Source: Fimbriimonadaceae bacterium
GTDB taxonomy: Bacteria; Armatimonadota; UBA10988
Assembly: GCA_020850355.1 (NCBI GenBank)
Contig: JADZEX010000018.1
Coordinates: forward strand, 62,001 to 126,000
Length of the DNA: 64,000 nucleotides
Direction: 5' to 3'
Both the position numbers and the translations under genes were made by a program. The notes under the pieces were generated by a model. That model made no database searches. It was not told the DNA's origin and saw nothing but the letters and a program-made list of their open reading frames with translations. Shown here one piece after another: positions 1 through 7,748 of this stretch. Each line of letters begins with the position of its first letter. The first letter of the stretch is position 1.

Positions 1-1
1 C

Positions 2-586
2 GGGAGTTTCCTGGAAGTACTCGGCATCCCGGCGGCGCTCGGCGTGTCGTTCGCCCTGATGGCCTTCACGACATTTGTCTACGACACGCTTGATGTCTGC
101 ACGCGGTTGGGACGTTACATCATCGAGGAGCTGCTGCACCTGCGCAGCAAGGCCGGCCGGGTGCTCTGCACCGCGCTGACCGCCGGGGCGCCCCTGCTGT
201 TCGTGACGCGCACCACGCTCGACCCGAAAGGCAACGCGATCCCGGTCTGGAAGACCTTCTGGGCGCTGTTCGGGGCCAGCAACCAGTTGCTGGCGGCGTT
301 GACCCTGCTGGGCGTGACCGTCTGGCTGTGGCGCACGCGGCGCGAGCGGTGGGTCTGGCTGGTGACCGGTGTGCCGACGGTGCTGATGTATTGCATGAGC
401 GTCTGGGCGCTGGTCGCGATGATCGGCAAGGAGTTCGCCGGCGGGCTGACCAGCAACCCGGTGCCCTGGGTGGCGGTGGTGCTGGTGGCGCTGGCGGCGC
501 TGATGCTGGTCGAAGCGGTGCTGATCTTCGTCGGTGACGGCGGCCGCGGCCGTCCCACCGGCGACGAGCTGGCCGTGCCGGCCTGA
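2..586 (+). CDS. cstA: Carbon starvation protein CstA family, C-terminal part
   Basis: Partial gene whose start lies left of the window; reading is open from base 2. CstA proteins are many-pass inner-membrane peptide/pyruvate transporters induced on carbon limitation. The visible part carries the conserved block FTTFVYDTLDVCTRLGRYI (about residues 21-39 of the visible part), and the conserved FWALFGASNQLLAALTLL segment of the family, followed by three hydrophobic helices. It ends with a short polar tail GDGGRGRPTGDELAVPA. The stop is followed after about 6 bases by a promoter for the next lipoprotein gene, so the two need not be cotranscribed. The family call is firm; substrate (peptides versus pyruvate) cannot be told from this fragment. 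Confidence 0.9.
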   Translation, partial: GSFLEVLGIPAALGVSFALMAFTTFVYDTLDVCTRLGRYIIEELLHLRSKAGRVLCTALTAGAPLLFVTRTTLDPKGNAIPVWKTFWALFGASNQLLAALTLLGVTVWLWRTRRERWVWLVTGVPTVLMYCMSVWALVAMIGKEFAGGLTSNPVPWVAVVLVALAALMLVEAVLIFVGDGGRGRPTGDELAVPA

Positions 587-592
587 CAGCCC

Positions 593-621
593 TTGCGGCC
601 AGGCCGGGCGGCGGCTAGAAT
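593..621 (+). promoter_or_regulatory. Sigma70-type promoter for the beta-propeller lipoprotein
   Basis: A -35 TTGCGG (593-598) and -10 TAGAAT (616-621) are separated by 17 bases. Transcription would start near 628, only about 7 bases before the ATG at 635. A very similar TTGCGG/TAGAAT pair occurs at 22266-22295, which supports both. Confidence 0.55.
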
Positions 622-634
622 CGGAGCGGGGACG

Positions 635-2062
635 ATGATGCTGAAGCGTCTGCTGAAGATGGTCCTGGGCCTGTCGCTGCTGGCGCTGCTGAGCGCCTGC
701 GGGGAGGGCGTCGCCGGGTCGCAGCGCGAGACCCGTAACGAGCAGAGCATCAGCGACAACACTCAACTCGCCGACGGCTCGCGCGGCGAGACCGGCAAGG
801 CCGCCCAGCAGGACACCACGCCCCGGCTGCCGCTGCTGCGCGACCTGCAGATCCGCGGTGAGACGGCCTACGCCCTGCTGCCCGAGGCGCTCGCGCTGGT
901 CAGCCTGGCCGACCCGGCGAAGCCCGTGCTGGTCAGCCGCCAAGTGGTCGCCAAGACGCCGCGGCGGCTGGTCTTGGACGGTCCCCACGCGTTCATCGCC
1001 TGCGACGCCGGGGGTCTGCAGGTGGTCGCCGTCGGGCAGCCCCTGAAGCTCAGCGTGGTCGGCACCTACGCCCCACAGGCCGGCAGCGTCAGCGCCGTGG
1101 CCGTGCGCAACGGCCTGGCCGTGGTGCTGATCCCAGGCACCGGCGCCGCTGTGCTGGACGTCAGCGACCCGGCCCAGCCGCAGGAGCTGAAGGTGGTGCC
1201 GCTGAAGGGTACCCTCAGCGATGTCGCCATCGGCGATGACCGGGCGCTGGTGCTGGGCACCGAGCTGAGCCTGATCAGTCTCAGCAAGCCGAAGGAAGCG
1301 GCGGTCGTCGGGACCTGGTCGCTGAAAGAAGCGCTTTGGGCGCTGGCCCCGCGCGACGGCTTCACCGCGCTGCTCGGCGCCGGGGGCCTGCGGCTGCTCA
1401 ACCTGACGGTCCCCGAACGCCCGCAGCGCACCGCCGAGTTGACGCTGGCCGCCTTGGATAGCGCCCTGACGCCCGCACCCGTCGAGACGGCCGCCGCCGG
1501 ACACGCCTCGGGGGCCGCGCTGATCAATGTCGAGGAAGCCCCCGCCAAGGAGCCGGCCTCCGCCGCCAGCGCCGACGCGGCAGCCGCCCCCGGCACCAGC
1601 GCCAGCCCGGCCACTGCGGCCACCCCTGGGGCGGCCCAGCCAGCGGCCGCCGCCGACCCGGCCAAGGCGGCGACGCCGGCCGAAGCACCGTTCGCACCGC
1701 GGCTGGTGGCGGCCGGCGAGCGGCTCTTCGTGTTGCGCAGCGAGACGCTGGACGCCGTGCTGGTGGTCGACACCAAGCAACTCCGGCCGGCCTGGCGGCT
1801 GAGCGGGGCCCCTCAGCCGCGCTGCCTGGCGGTGGCCGGCGACTTGCTGGCCGTCGGCCAGTTCGACGGCGAGCTGAGCCTTTGGCGGCTCGGCGCCGAG
1901 GCCCCCACGCGGCTCGGCAGCCTGGCCCTGGCGAACCAGGAGCCGGCCAATCCACCCGCCGCCGCGACCCCCGCCCCGCCCGCGCCGAAGGAGTCCGTCG
2001 CCGCGATGCTGGCCGCTCCGCAGCCCACCACCGCCCGCCCCGCCGGCGCCCCGCGGCCGTAA
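635..2062 (+). CDS. Lipoprotein with LVIVD-type beta-propeller repeats
   Basis: About 475 aa. The start at 635 is chosen over an upstream in-frame GTG/TTG because GGAG at 623-626 is correctly spaced and the product then begins with a signal peptide MMLKRLLKMVLG and lipobox LLSAC (Cys22). Residues about 80-270 hold repeated units of the type 'VLDVSDPAQPQELKVVPL', 'LVSLADPAKPVLVSRQVV' and 'LISLSKPKEAAVVGTWSL', which match the LVIVD repeat, a bacterial surface beta-propeller. A long Ala/Pro/Thr-rich low-complexity linker (about residues 285-350) splits the propeller, and the C-terminus is again Pro/Ala-rich. It is probably anchored in the outer or cytoplasmic membrane and exposed outside. No enzymatic motif is visible and its ligand is unknown. 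Confidence 0.75.
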   Translation: MMLKRLLKMVLGLSLLALLSACGEGVAGSQRETRNEQSISDNTQLADGSRGETGKAAQQDTTPRLPLLRDLQIRGETAYALLPEALALVSLADPAKPVLVSRQVVAKTPRRLVLDGPHAFIACDAGGLQVVAVGQPLKLSVVGTYAPQAGSVSAVAVRNGLAVVLIPGTGAAVLDVSDPAQPQELKVVPLKGTLSDVAIGDDRALVLGTELSLISLSKPKEAAVVGTWSLKEALWALAPRDGFTALLGAGGLRLLNLTVPERPQRTAELTLAALDSALTPAPVETAAAGHASGAALINVEEAPAKEPASAASADAAAAPGTSASPATAATPGAAQPAAAADPAKAATPAEAPFAPRLVAAGERLFVLRSETLDAVLVVDTKQLRPAWRLSGAPQPRCLAVAGDLLAVGQFDGELSLWRLGAEAPTRLGSLALANQEPANPPAAATPAPPAPKESVAAMLAAPQPTTARPAGAPRP

Positions 2063-2087
2063 CGCCGCACGCTGCCCCACGGCGGGA

Positions 2088-2137
2088 ACCTCCGCCGCCC
2101 TGGCGGTGTGATATGATGGCAGACCCTCGGCGGAGGT
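2088..2137 (+). promoter_or_regulatory. Extended -10 promoter between arms of an SD-masking inverted repeat
   Basis: Left arm ACCTCCGCCG (2088-2097) is a perfect complement of CGGCGGAGGT (2128-2137), which contains the Shine-Dalgarno GGAGG of the TM2 gene. Between them lies an extended -10, TGATATGAT (TATGAT at 2112-2117), with no good -35. Transcripts starting near 2124 would lack the left arm. Transcripts reading through from the lipoprotein gene would contain both arms. Confidence 0.5.
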
Positions 2138-2144
2138 GTGTGGC

Positions 2145-2723
2145 GTGAAGGACAAGACCGTCGCTGGGCTGCTGGCCGTCTTTTTCGGCATGTATGGCAT
2201 CCATGCGTTCTACCTCGGTGACCACCGCGGCGGCTTGCTGCGACTGCTGTTTGGGCTGTTCCTCAGCCCGTTGATGATGATCGGCGGTTGGGTCGAAGGG
2301 CTGCAACTGCTGCTGATGCCGCAGGAGGTCTTCAACCAGCGCTTCAACGAGGGGGCGCGGCCGGCGATCTCCGGTGAGGTTCGGGCCAACAGCCCCTATC
2401 AGGCGCGGACGCAAGCCACGCTGCCGGCCGATTGGTGGCGCACCTGGCGGCCGCGCTCGCGGGCCGAGCAAGAGCAGGTGCTGCTGTCCTACATCCACGC
2501 CGGCAGCGGCTCGGCGACCGCGGCCGAGGTTTCGCTGAACACCACGCTCAGCCTGCAGCAGTCGCAGGCGCTGCTGGAGTCGATGGAAGCGGTCGGCGCC
2601 TGTCAGACGGTCTACGACCCCCAGAGCGGGCTGGCGCGGTACGTCTTCCCCGAGTTGCGGCGCGAGCCGGGCGCCGCGCAGCCGGCCTACGATGAGGTGC
2701 CCCTTGGACAGCGCCTCTCCTGA
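2145..2723 (+). CDS. TM2 domain membrane protein
   Basis: About 192 aa. The GTG at 2145 is preferred because GGAGG (2132-2136) sits 8 bases upstream; an earlier GTG at 2136 overlaps the ribosome site. Residues 1-60 form a TM2 domain: a KDKTVAGLLAVFFGMYGIH-type first helix, the YLGD turn, and a second helix with LLFGLFLSPLMMIGGWVEG. TM2 proteins are small membrane proteins of poorly known function. The remaining 130 residues are soluble and end in a winged-helix-like stretch (ATAAEVSLNTTLSLQQSQALLESM), which could act as a sensing or regulatory extension. The 3' end overlaps the following gene by about 30 bases, so translation is likely coupled. Confidence 0.75.
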   Translation: MKDKTVAGLLAVFFGMYGIHAFYLGDHRGGLLRLLFGLFLSPLMMIGGWVEGLQLLLMPQEVFNQRFNEGARPAISGEVRANSPYQARTQATLPADWWRTWRPRSRAEQEQVLLSYIHAGSGSATAAEVSLNTTLSLQQSQALLESMEAVGACQTVYDPQSGLARYVFPELRREPGAAQPAYDEVPLGQRLS

Positions 2724-3669
2724 CGCCCGGCGGCCCCTGCACGTCGTCAGCGTTAGCCTCGGCTCGTCCGAGCGCGACAAGACCGTCGAGGTCGACTTCG
2801 ACGGGCGGCCCATCCGGCTGGAGCGCCGCGGCACCGACGGCGACCTGGCGCGGGCGATGGCGCTGGTGCGCCAACTCGACGGCCAGGTCGACGCCTTCGG
2901 CCTGGGTGGGACCGACCTCTACGTCGTGGCCGCCGGCCGGCGCTACGTGATCCGCGACGCCGCCCGGATCGCCGCTGCTGCGCGGCAGACGCCAATCCTC
3001 GACGGGTCCGGGCTCAAACACACCCTCGAGGCCGAGGCGATTCGCCGGCTGGCCGCTACCGGAGCCGTGCAGTTCGCCGGCCGCCGCGCGTTGCTGGTGG
3101 CGGCGGTCGACCGCTTCGGCATGGCCGAGGCCCTCTGGGAGGTTTGCGGCAGCGTCTGTTACGGCGACCTGATGTTCGGGTTGCAGGTCCCGCTGGGGAT
3201 CCACCGCCTCAGCACGCTGCGCCGCGCCGCCCGCGTGCTGCTGCCCTTGGTGGTACGGCTGCCGTTCCATTGGATCTACCCGACCGGCGAGAAGCAGACG
3301 CAGATCACCCCGAAGTTCGGCGCGGCCTACGCCGCGGCCGACATCATCGCCGGCGACTTCCACTTGATCCGCCGCTTCCTCCCCGCCCCGGCCGACCCGC
3401 CGCCGCTGGCCGGGAAGGTGATCCTCACCAACACCACCACCCCAGCCGATGTCGAGCTGCTCCGCGAGCGCGGCGCCGCCACCCTGGTCACCACCACCCC
3501 GCGCTTCGACGGCCGCAGCTTCGGGACCAACGTCCTGGAAGCCTGCTTTACCGCCCTCGCCGGTGCTCGGCAGCCGCTGCCGCCGGCCGAACTGATGGCC
3601 CGCCTCGATGCCCGCGGGTGGCAGCCCGAGGTGCTCGCGCTGACGCCTGTCGAGAAGATCGCCGTATGA
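2692..3669 (+). CDS. Quinate/shikimate 5-dehydrogenase-like protein (partner of an AAR-like reductase)
   Basis: About 325 aa; soluble, no signal peptide. Members of this family are usually annotated 'quinate 5-dehydrogenase', though no biochemical proof is implied here. Visible segments are an N-terminal VSLGSSERDKTVEVDFDG strand region, GLGGTDLYVVAAGRRY (about 65-80), GEKQTQITPKFG (about 205) and a C-terminal half containing LTNTTTPADVELL and RSFGTNVLEA that looks like a degenerate Rossmann-type fold. The ATG at 2692 lies inside the TM2 gene; a TTG at 2704 with GAGGTG just upstream is an alternative start that shortens the protein by four residues. Its stop overlaps the ATG of the next gene (ATGA), so the two are translationally coupled and probably form one enzyme system. 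Confidence 0.6.
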   Translation: MRCPLDSASPDARRPLHVVSVSLGSSERDKTVEVDFDGRPIRLERRGTDGDLARAMALVRQLDGQVDAFGLGGTDLYVVAAGRRYVIRDAARIAAAARQTPILDGSGLKHTLEAEAIRRLAATGAVQFAGRRALLVAAVDRFGMAEALWEVCGSVCYGDLMFGLQVPLGIHRLSTLRRAARVLLPLVVRLPFHWIYPTGEKQTQITPKFGAAYAAADIIAGDFHLIRRFLPAPADPPPLAGKVILTNTTTPADVELLRERGAATLVTTTPRFDGRSFGTNVLEACFTALAGARQPLPPAELMARLDARGWQPEVLALTPVEKIAV

Positions 3670-4760
3670 ACCGTTTCGCCTTCATCATCCACCCGATCTC
3701 GGTTTCTGACATCGCTCGGAAATACCCCATCGCCGCGAAGCTGCCGGCGCGGCTCGTCGAGTGGGGCGCCCGGACCTTCATCAAGCCGAAGGTGGTCAGT
3801 CGGATCAGCGGCATCCAGAGCACGCTGGATGGCAGCACGGTGGAGGGCTGGTTCATCGCCTGTCCGCTGACCAGCCGGATTCTGCTGCACGAGCCGGCGG
3901 AGCAGACCTTGCCGGCGGTGATCGCGGCGGCAGAGGTGGCGCAGGAGCTGGGGGCGCAGGTCGTCGGGCTGGGGGCGATGACTTCGGTGGTCGGCGATGC
4001 CGGGGTGACCGTCTCGAAACATGTCGACATCGCGGTCACCACCGGCAACAGCTACACCGTGGCGACCGCGCTGCAGGGCGTCGAACGCGGCGCGGCGCTG
4101 ATGGGCGTTGAACTGGCCACGGCCGAGGTGGCCGTGCTGGGGGCGACCGGTAGCATCGGCCGGGTGGCCGCCGAGATCCTTGCCGACCGCGCCGCCGTGG
4201 TCTGGCTGCTGGTCCGCGACCTGGCCAAGGGCGAGGCGCTGGCGGCGCAGCTCCGCCCCGGCGCGCGCGCCGAATTGCGGGTCGCCACCGACCTCGCCAC
4301 CACCCTGCCACGCTGCGCCGCGGTGGTCTGCGTCAGCGCCTCGACCGAGACCCTCGTCGAGCCGCAACACCTGCGGCCCGGCGCGGTGGTCTGCGACGTC
4401 GCCCGGCCCCGCGATGTTTCGGTCGCCGTCGCGCAGCAGCGCGACGATGTCCTGGTGATCGAAGGGGGCGTCGTCAAGCCGCCAGGCGAGCACGTCGACT
4501 TCGGCTTCAACTTCGGCTTCCCCCCCGGACTCAGTTACGCCTGCATGGCCGAAACTGCGCTGCTGGCGCTGTCCGGCCGGATCGAGTCGTACAGCCTCGG
4601 CCGGGACCTCAACCGCGCCCAGATCGACGGCATCGCCGCCCTGGCAGCCCAGCACGGCTTCCAGTTGGCCGGCTTCCGGAGCTTCGAACGAGCCCTCGAC
4701 GAGACCGCCATCGCAGCCATCCGCGCCAACGCCGACGCGCGCCCACCCGCCATCCAGTGA
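3666..4760 (+). CDS. Predicted amino-acid/acyl dehydrogenase of the COG5322 (acyl-ACP reductase-like) family
   Basis: About 364 aa, starting at the ATG that overlaps the previous stop. The N-terminus FAFIIHPISVSDIARKYP and the block GWFIACPLTSRILL resemble cyanobacterial long-chain acyl-ACP reductase and the related 'predicted amino acid dehydrogenase' family. A nucleotide-binding loop VLGATGSIGRVAAEIL is at about residues 157-172, followed by a DLAKGEALA segment and VCDVARPRDVS (about 240-250). The C-terminal half has GGVVKPPGEHVDFGFNFG and CMAETALLAL. Acyl-ACP reductase uses a Cys nucleophile and NADPH to make fatty aldehydes; whether this homologue does so cannot be decided by reading. No aldehyde-deformylating oxygenase gene is nearby. 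A shikimate/quinate-type dehydrogenase is the alternative. Confidence 0.7.
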   Translation: MNRFAFIIHPISVSDIARKYPIAAKLPARLVEWGARTFIKPKVVSRISGIQSTLDGSTVEGWFIACPLTSRILLHEPAEQTLPAVIAAAEVAQELGAQVVGLGAMTSVVGDAGVTVSKHVDIAVTTGNSYTVATALQGVERGAALMGVELATAEVAVLGATGSIGRVAAEILADRAAVVWLLVRDLAKGEALAAQLRPGARAELRVATDLATTLPRCAAVVCVSASTETLVEPQHLRPGAVVCDVARPRDVSVAVAQQRDDVLVIEGGVVKPPGEHVDFGFNFGFPPGLSYACMAETALLALSGRIESYSLGRDLNRAQIDGIAALAAQHGFQLAGFRSFERALDETAIAAIRANADARPPAIQ

Positions 4761-4830
4761 CATCGCCGAGCCTGCCCGACTCAGCATGTTACGGGAACAT
4801 TTTGCGGGCCGGTGTCGCGTTGTTACCAAT

Positions 4831-4849
4831 ACTGCGGTATGATAGCAGT
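4831..4849 (+). promoter_or_regulatory. -10 element within a short dyad, upstream of the OmpR-type regulator
   Basis: TATGAT (4838-4843) is flanked by ACTGC (4831-4835) and GCAGT (4845-4849), a perfect 5-bp dyad centred on the -10. No convincing -35 is present, which would fit an activator- or self-regulated promoter. The start codon is at 4882. Confidence 0.35.
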
Positions 4850-4881
4850 GTCGGTGGACACCGCAACGCGGAGGTGGAGTC

Positions 4882-5556
4882 GTGATCCGGATCTACGTGT
4901 TCGGCGATCGTGAGCCGATGATCGAGGCCTGCCGCTATTCGTTGGGGCGCCTCGGGTACGTGGTCTACACGCCGCCCGAGGTGACGGCGTTTCTCGAAGG
5001 GGTCTACTCGCAGCCGCCCAACCTGGTGATCATCGACCTGGTCGCCGACGGACTCGGCGGGCTGCGGCTCTGCCGTGAGCTGCGCAGCGACCCGAAGTTT
5101 CGGCAACTGCCGGTGATCGCCGTGGCCACCCCGCCGCTGCTCAGCGGGCTGCGCCCCGAGGCCGGGTATGATGATCTGCTGGTCGAGCCGTTCACGCCCG
5201 AAGAGGTCGAAGCACGGGTGCGGCTGGTGCAGTTCCGGCTGCAGTCGGTAGCCAGCGACGATACCGTCCAGGTCGGCCCGTTGCGGCTGGACCTCGCCGC
5301 CTACCAGGCCAGCGTCGAGGGACAGCGGATGGAGTTGACGCATCTCGAGTTCGAGTTGCTGAAGTTCCTGGCGACTCACCGCGGCGTCGCCTACACCCGC
5401 GAGATGCTGCTCAGCCTGGTCTGGGGCGAGGACTATTACGGCGGTACCCGCACCGTCGACGTCCACGTCCGCCGCCTCCGCGCCAAGCTCGGAGCGCAGC
5501 ACGAAGACCTGATCCAAACCGTTCGCGGCGTCGGCTACCGCTTCGAAGAGTCCTAG
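4882..5556 (+). CDS. OmpR/PhoB-type response regulator with degenerate receiver
   Basis: About 224 aa; GTG start with a strong site GGAGGTGGAG just upstream. Residues 1-118 form a receiver-like domain and 125-224 a winged-helix DNA-binding domain (motifs LTHLEFELLKFLATHRG, TREMLLSLVWG, RTVDVHVRRLRAKLG, RGVGYRFEE). The phospho-acceptor position is kept (Asp52 in IIDLVADGLGG). However, the acidic pair near residue 8-10 is reduced to FGDRE, and the invariant switch Lys before Pro-Phe is Glu (VEPF), with Ala at the usual Ser/Thr. It may therefore work without phosphorylation. No histidine kinase lies next to it. It is followed by 143 bases without a gene before the arsR-type operon. Confidence 0.85.
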   Translation: MIRIYVFGDREPMIEACRYSLGRLGYVVYTPPEVTAFLEGVYSQPPNLVIIDLVADGLGGLRLCRELRSDPKFRQLPVIAVATPPLLSGLRPEAGYDDLLVEPFTPEEVEARVRLVQFRLQSVASDDTVQVGPLRLDLAAYQASVEGQRMELTHLEFELLKFLATHRGVAYTREMLLSLVWGEDYYGGTRTVDVHVRRLRAKLGAQHEDLIQTVRGVGYRFEES

Positions 5557-5660
5557 CCACTGCGAAGAGTCCCGGCCAGCACCCCGGCCGCACCGCCCGC
5601 CGTCGCCGCCCACCGACGCCAGCCCCGCAACGTCACCGCCTTTCCGTCACGCCGGGAACA

Positions 5661-5688
5661 TTCGCTTATGCACATGCGTTGATATACT
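5661..5688 (+). promoter_or_regulatory. Promoter of the arsR/CoA-disulfide-reductase operon
   Basis: -10 TATACT (5683-5688) with a weak -35 TTCGCT (5661-5666), spacing 16. The surrounding stretch CATTCGCTTATGCACATG is the most AT-rich of the area and is where an ArsR operator would be expected. I see no clean dyad. The ATG is only 11 bases after the -10, so the leader is extremely short. Confidence 0.45.
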
Positions 5689-5699
5689 GGGAGGCGGTG

Positions 5700-6035
5700 A
5701 TGCTCAACGAACTGGAGCCGGCGCTCTTGCCGTTGCTGGCGGCGCGGTTGCGTGCGCTGGGCGAGCCGCAGCGCCTGCGGCTGATGCAGGCGCTGACGGC
5801 GGGGGAGCGGACGGTGGGGCAGTTGGTGGGCGAGTGCGGTCTGACGCAGCCGAATGTCTCGCGGCATCTGGCGGTGCTGGAGCAGGCCGGCTGGGTGACC
5901 CGGCAGCGCGACGGCCAGCGGGTGCTGGTGCGGATCGCCGACGAGGTCGGGCACGAGTTGTGTGCCTGCGTCTGCCGGGTGGCCCGGCGGCAGGCCGCGG
6001 TGGTGGCGGCGATGGAAGGTGAGGTGGTGTCGTGA
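5700..6035 (+). CDS. ArsR/SmtB-family transcriptional regulator
   Basis: About 111 aa, start chosen at the ATG with GGGAGG (5689-5694) upstream. The winged helix-turn-helix is plain: LGEPQRLRLMQALTAG, then the recognition helix LTQPNVSRHLAVLEQAGWV and the wing RQRDGQRVLVRI. Cysteines are at 46 (in the recognition-helix region, ECGLTQ) and at 88, 90 and 92 (ELCACVC). This could bind thiophilic metals or sense persulfide, as known for some ArsR proteins (BigR/SqrR class). Its stop overlaps the start of the CoA-disulfide-reductase-like gene (GTGA), so the two are cotranscribed. The regulator most likely represses its own operon. Confidence 0.88.
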   Translation: MLNELEPALLPLLAARLRALGEPQRLRLMQALTAGERTVGQLVGECGLTQPNVSRHLAVLEQAGWVTRQRDGQRVLVRIADEVGHELCACVCRVARRQAAVVAAMEGEVVS

Positions 6036-7693
6036 AGCACGGTCTCGTGATCATCGGTGGGGTAGCGGCAGGGCCGAAAATGGCGGCCAAGGCACGGCGC
6101 GAGGATCCCGACGTGCCGATCACGCTGGTCACCGACGAGGCGGTCATCAGCTACGCCGGGTGCGGGACGCCCTACTACCTGGGCCGGACCTTCGACCAGC
6201 GTGAGAAGCTGCTGGTCCGCCGGCCCGAGGACTTCGGCGCCCAGAACAAGGTCACGATGCTGACCGGCCACCGCGCCACGCAGATCGATCCGGCGGCCCG
6301 CACGGTGACCGTCGTCGAGCTGGCCAGCGGGACCGTCAAGGTGCTACCGTACGATCAGCTTGGCCTGGCGACCGGCGCCCGGCCCTTTGTGCCGCCCCTG
6401 CCGGGCTTGCCGGCCGAGGGGGTCTTCACGCTGCGCAGCGTCACCGACGCCTTCGCCATCGACGACTACATCGACCTTCACCACGCCCACCGCGTCGTCG
6501 TGGTCGGCGGCGGCTACATCGGCCTGGAAGTGGCCGAGCAGTTCCGCGAGCGCGGCCTCGAGGTCACCCTGGTCGAGCTGATGGACCAGGTGATGCCGCG
6601 CTTCGACGTGCCGCTGGCGCATGCCGTGAAGGCTGAGCTGGAGCGGCTCGGCGTCGAGGTGCTGGTCGACACCAAGGTCGAGGCGATCGACGTCGATCAC
6701 CGCAACCGGGTGACCGGCGTCAAGACCAGCCGCGGCCCGGTCTCGGCCGACCTGGTGATCCTCAGCATCGGTGTGCGCGCCAACAGCGAACTGGCCAGGG
6801 AAGCCGGCCTGGCGATCGGCCCGACCGGCGCGATTGCCGTCAACGAGCGCCAGCAGACCAGCGATCCACGGATCTTCGCCGCTGGTGACTGCGCCGAGCA
6901 GCGGCATCTGGTGGACGGTCAGCCCTGTTGGATCCCGCTCGGTTCGACCGCCAACAAACAGGGCCGCGTCGCGGCGGTCAACATGACTGGCGGCCACGAG
7001 ACCTTCCCCGGCGTGGTCGGCACGTCGCTGGTGCGGATCGGCCAGCTCAACGCCGGCGGCACCGGGCTGCTGGAATCGCAACTGGTCCGCGCCGGCCACG
7101 ACTACGAGACGGTGATTGTGCCGCAGGCCGACCGGCCGGGTTACATGCCGGGCGTCGGCGAGGTGACCCTGATCCTGCACGCCGACCGGGCCACCCGGCG
7201 AGTGCTCGGCGCCCAGGCCTTCGGTCCAGGAGTAGTCGACAAGCGGATCGACATCCTGGCCGTCGCGGTCACCGCGCAGATGACCGTGGATCAGGTCGCC
7301 AACCTCGACCTGGGCTACGCCCCGCCGTTCTCGCCGGCGCTGGACGTCGTGATCACCGCCGCCAACGTGATGCGGAACAAGCTCGACGCCAAGACCGCGT
7401 CGGTCACGCCGCACAAGCTGCTGGCCGAGCCCGCCGACCCGCAGCGCGTGCTGCTCGACTGCCGCGAGGTCACCGAATGGAACGGCGGCCGCCTGCCCGG
7501 GGCCCGGCTGATGCCGCTGGGCAGCCTCAGCGAGCGCTGCGGCGACCTCGATCCGAGCTGTGCGGTGGTGGTCTACTGCAAGGGCGGCCTGCGCAGTGCC
7601 GAAGGGTACCGCAAGCTGCGCCGCGCCGGCCTGAAGAAGGTGCGCTACCTCGACGGCGGCATCACCGCCTGGTGCGGCGACGTCGAGCATTAG
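6032..7693 (+). CDS. CoA-disulfide reductase-like flavoprotein fused to rhodanese
   Basis: About 553 aa, GTG start overlapping the arsR stop. Residues 1-440 are an FAD/NAD(P)H pyridine-nucleotide disulfide oxidoreductase: FAD-binding GLVIIGGVAAGPKMAAKA, redox Cys44 in SYAGCGTPYYLG, NAD-binding VVVVGGGYIGLEVAEQF, and FAD motif RIFAAGDCAE, plus a dimerisation domain. Residues about 470-553 are a rhodanese domain with Cys516 in VVYCKGGLRS. This architecture matches CoA-disulfide reductase/NADH-dependent persulfide reductases, which reduce CoA- or protein-bound persulfides and polysulfide using NADH. Pairing with a Cys-rich ArsR regulator points to reactive-sulfur or thiol stress. A simple NADH oxidase role is the main alternative. 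Two parS sites follow directly downstream. Confidence 0.85.
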   Translation: MKHGLVIIGGVAAGPKMAAKARREDPDVPITLVTDEAVISYAGCGTPYYLGRTFDQREKLLVRRPEDFGAQNKVTMLTGHRATQIDPAARTVTVVELASGTVKVLPYDQLGLATGARPFVPPLPGLPAEGVFTLRSVTDAFAIDDYIDLHHAHRVVVVGGGYIGLEVAEQFRERGLEVTLVELMDQVMPRFDVPLAHAVKAELERLGVEVLVDTKVEAIDVDHRNRVTGVKTSRGPVSADLVILSIGVRANSELAREAGLAIGPTGAIAVNERQQTSDPRIFAAGDCAEQRHLVDGQPCWIPLGSTANKQGRVAAVNMTGGHETFPGVVGTSLVRIGQLNAGGTGLLESQLVRAGHDYETVIVPQADRPGYMPGVGEVTLILHADRATRRVLGAQAFGPGVVDKRIDILAVAVTAQMTVDQVANLDLGYAPPFSPALDVVITAANVMRNKLDAKTASVTPHKLLAEPADPQRVLLDCREVTEWNGGRLPGARLMPLGSLSERCGDLDPSCAVVVYCKGGLRSAEGYRKLRRAGLKKVRYLDGGITAWCGDVEH

Positions 7694-7703
7694 GATGGCG
7701 CGC

Positions 7704-7719
7704 TGTTTCACGTGAAACG
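7704..7719. promoter_or_regulatory. parS-like ParB-binding site 1
   Basis: TGTTTCACGTGAAACG, identical over 15 of 16 bases to the conserved bacterial chromosomal parS palindrome TGTTNCACGTGAAACA. The inner 14 bases are a perfect palindrome. It lies in the 106-bp gap after the rhodanese gene. Confidence 0.8.
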
Positions 7720-7748
7720 CCGCCCCGGTGGGACCCGCCGGGGGGGCT

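Noticed and set aside
593-634. Upstream start for the beta-propeller lipoprotein
   Set aside because: It overlaps the promoter and would put residues before the signal peptide.
1524-2834. 436-codon minus-strand frame opposite the lipoprotein and TM2 genes
   Set aside because: Very Arg-rich with no domain; shadow of coding sequence on the plus strand.
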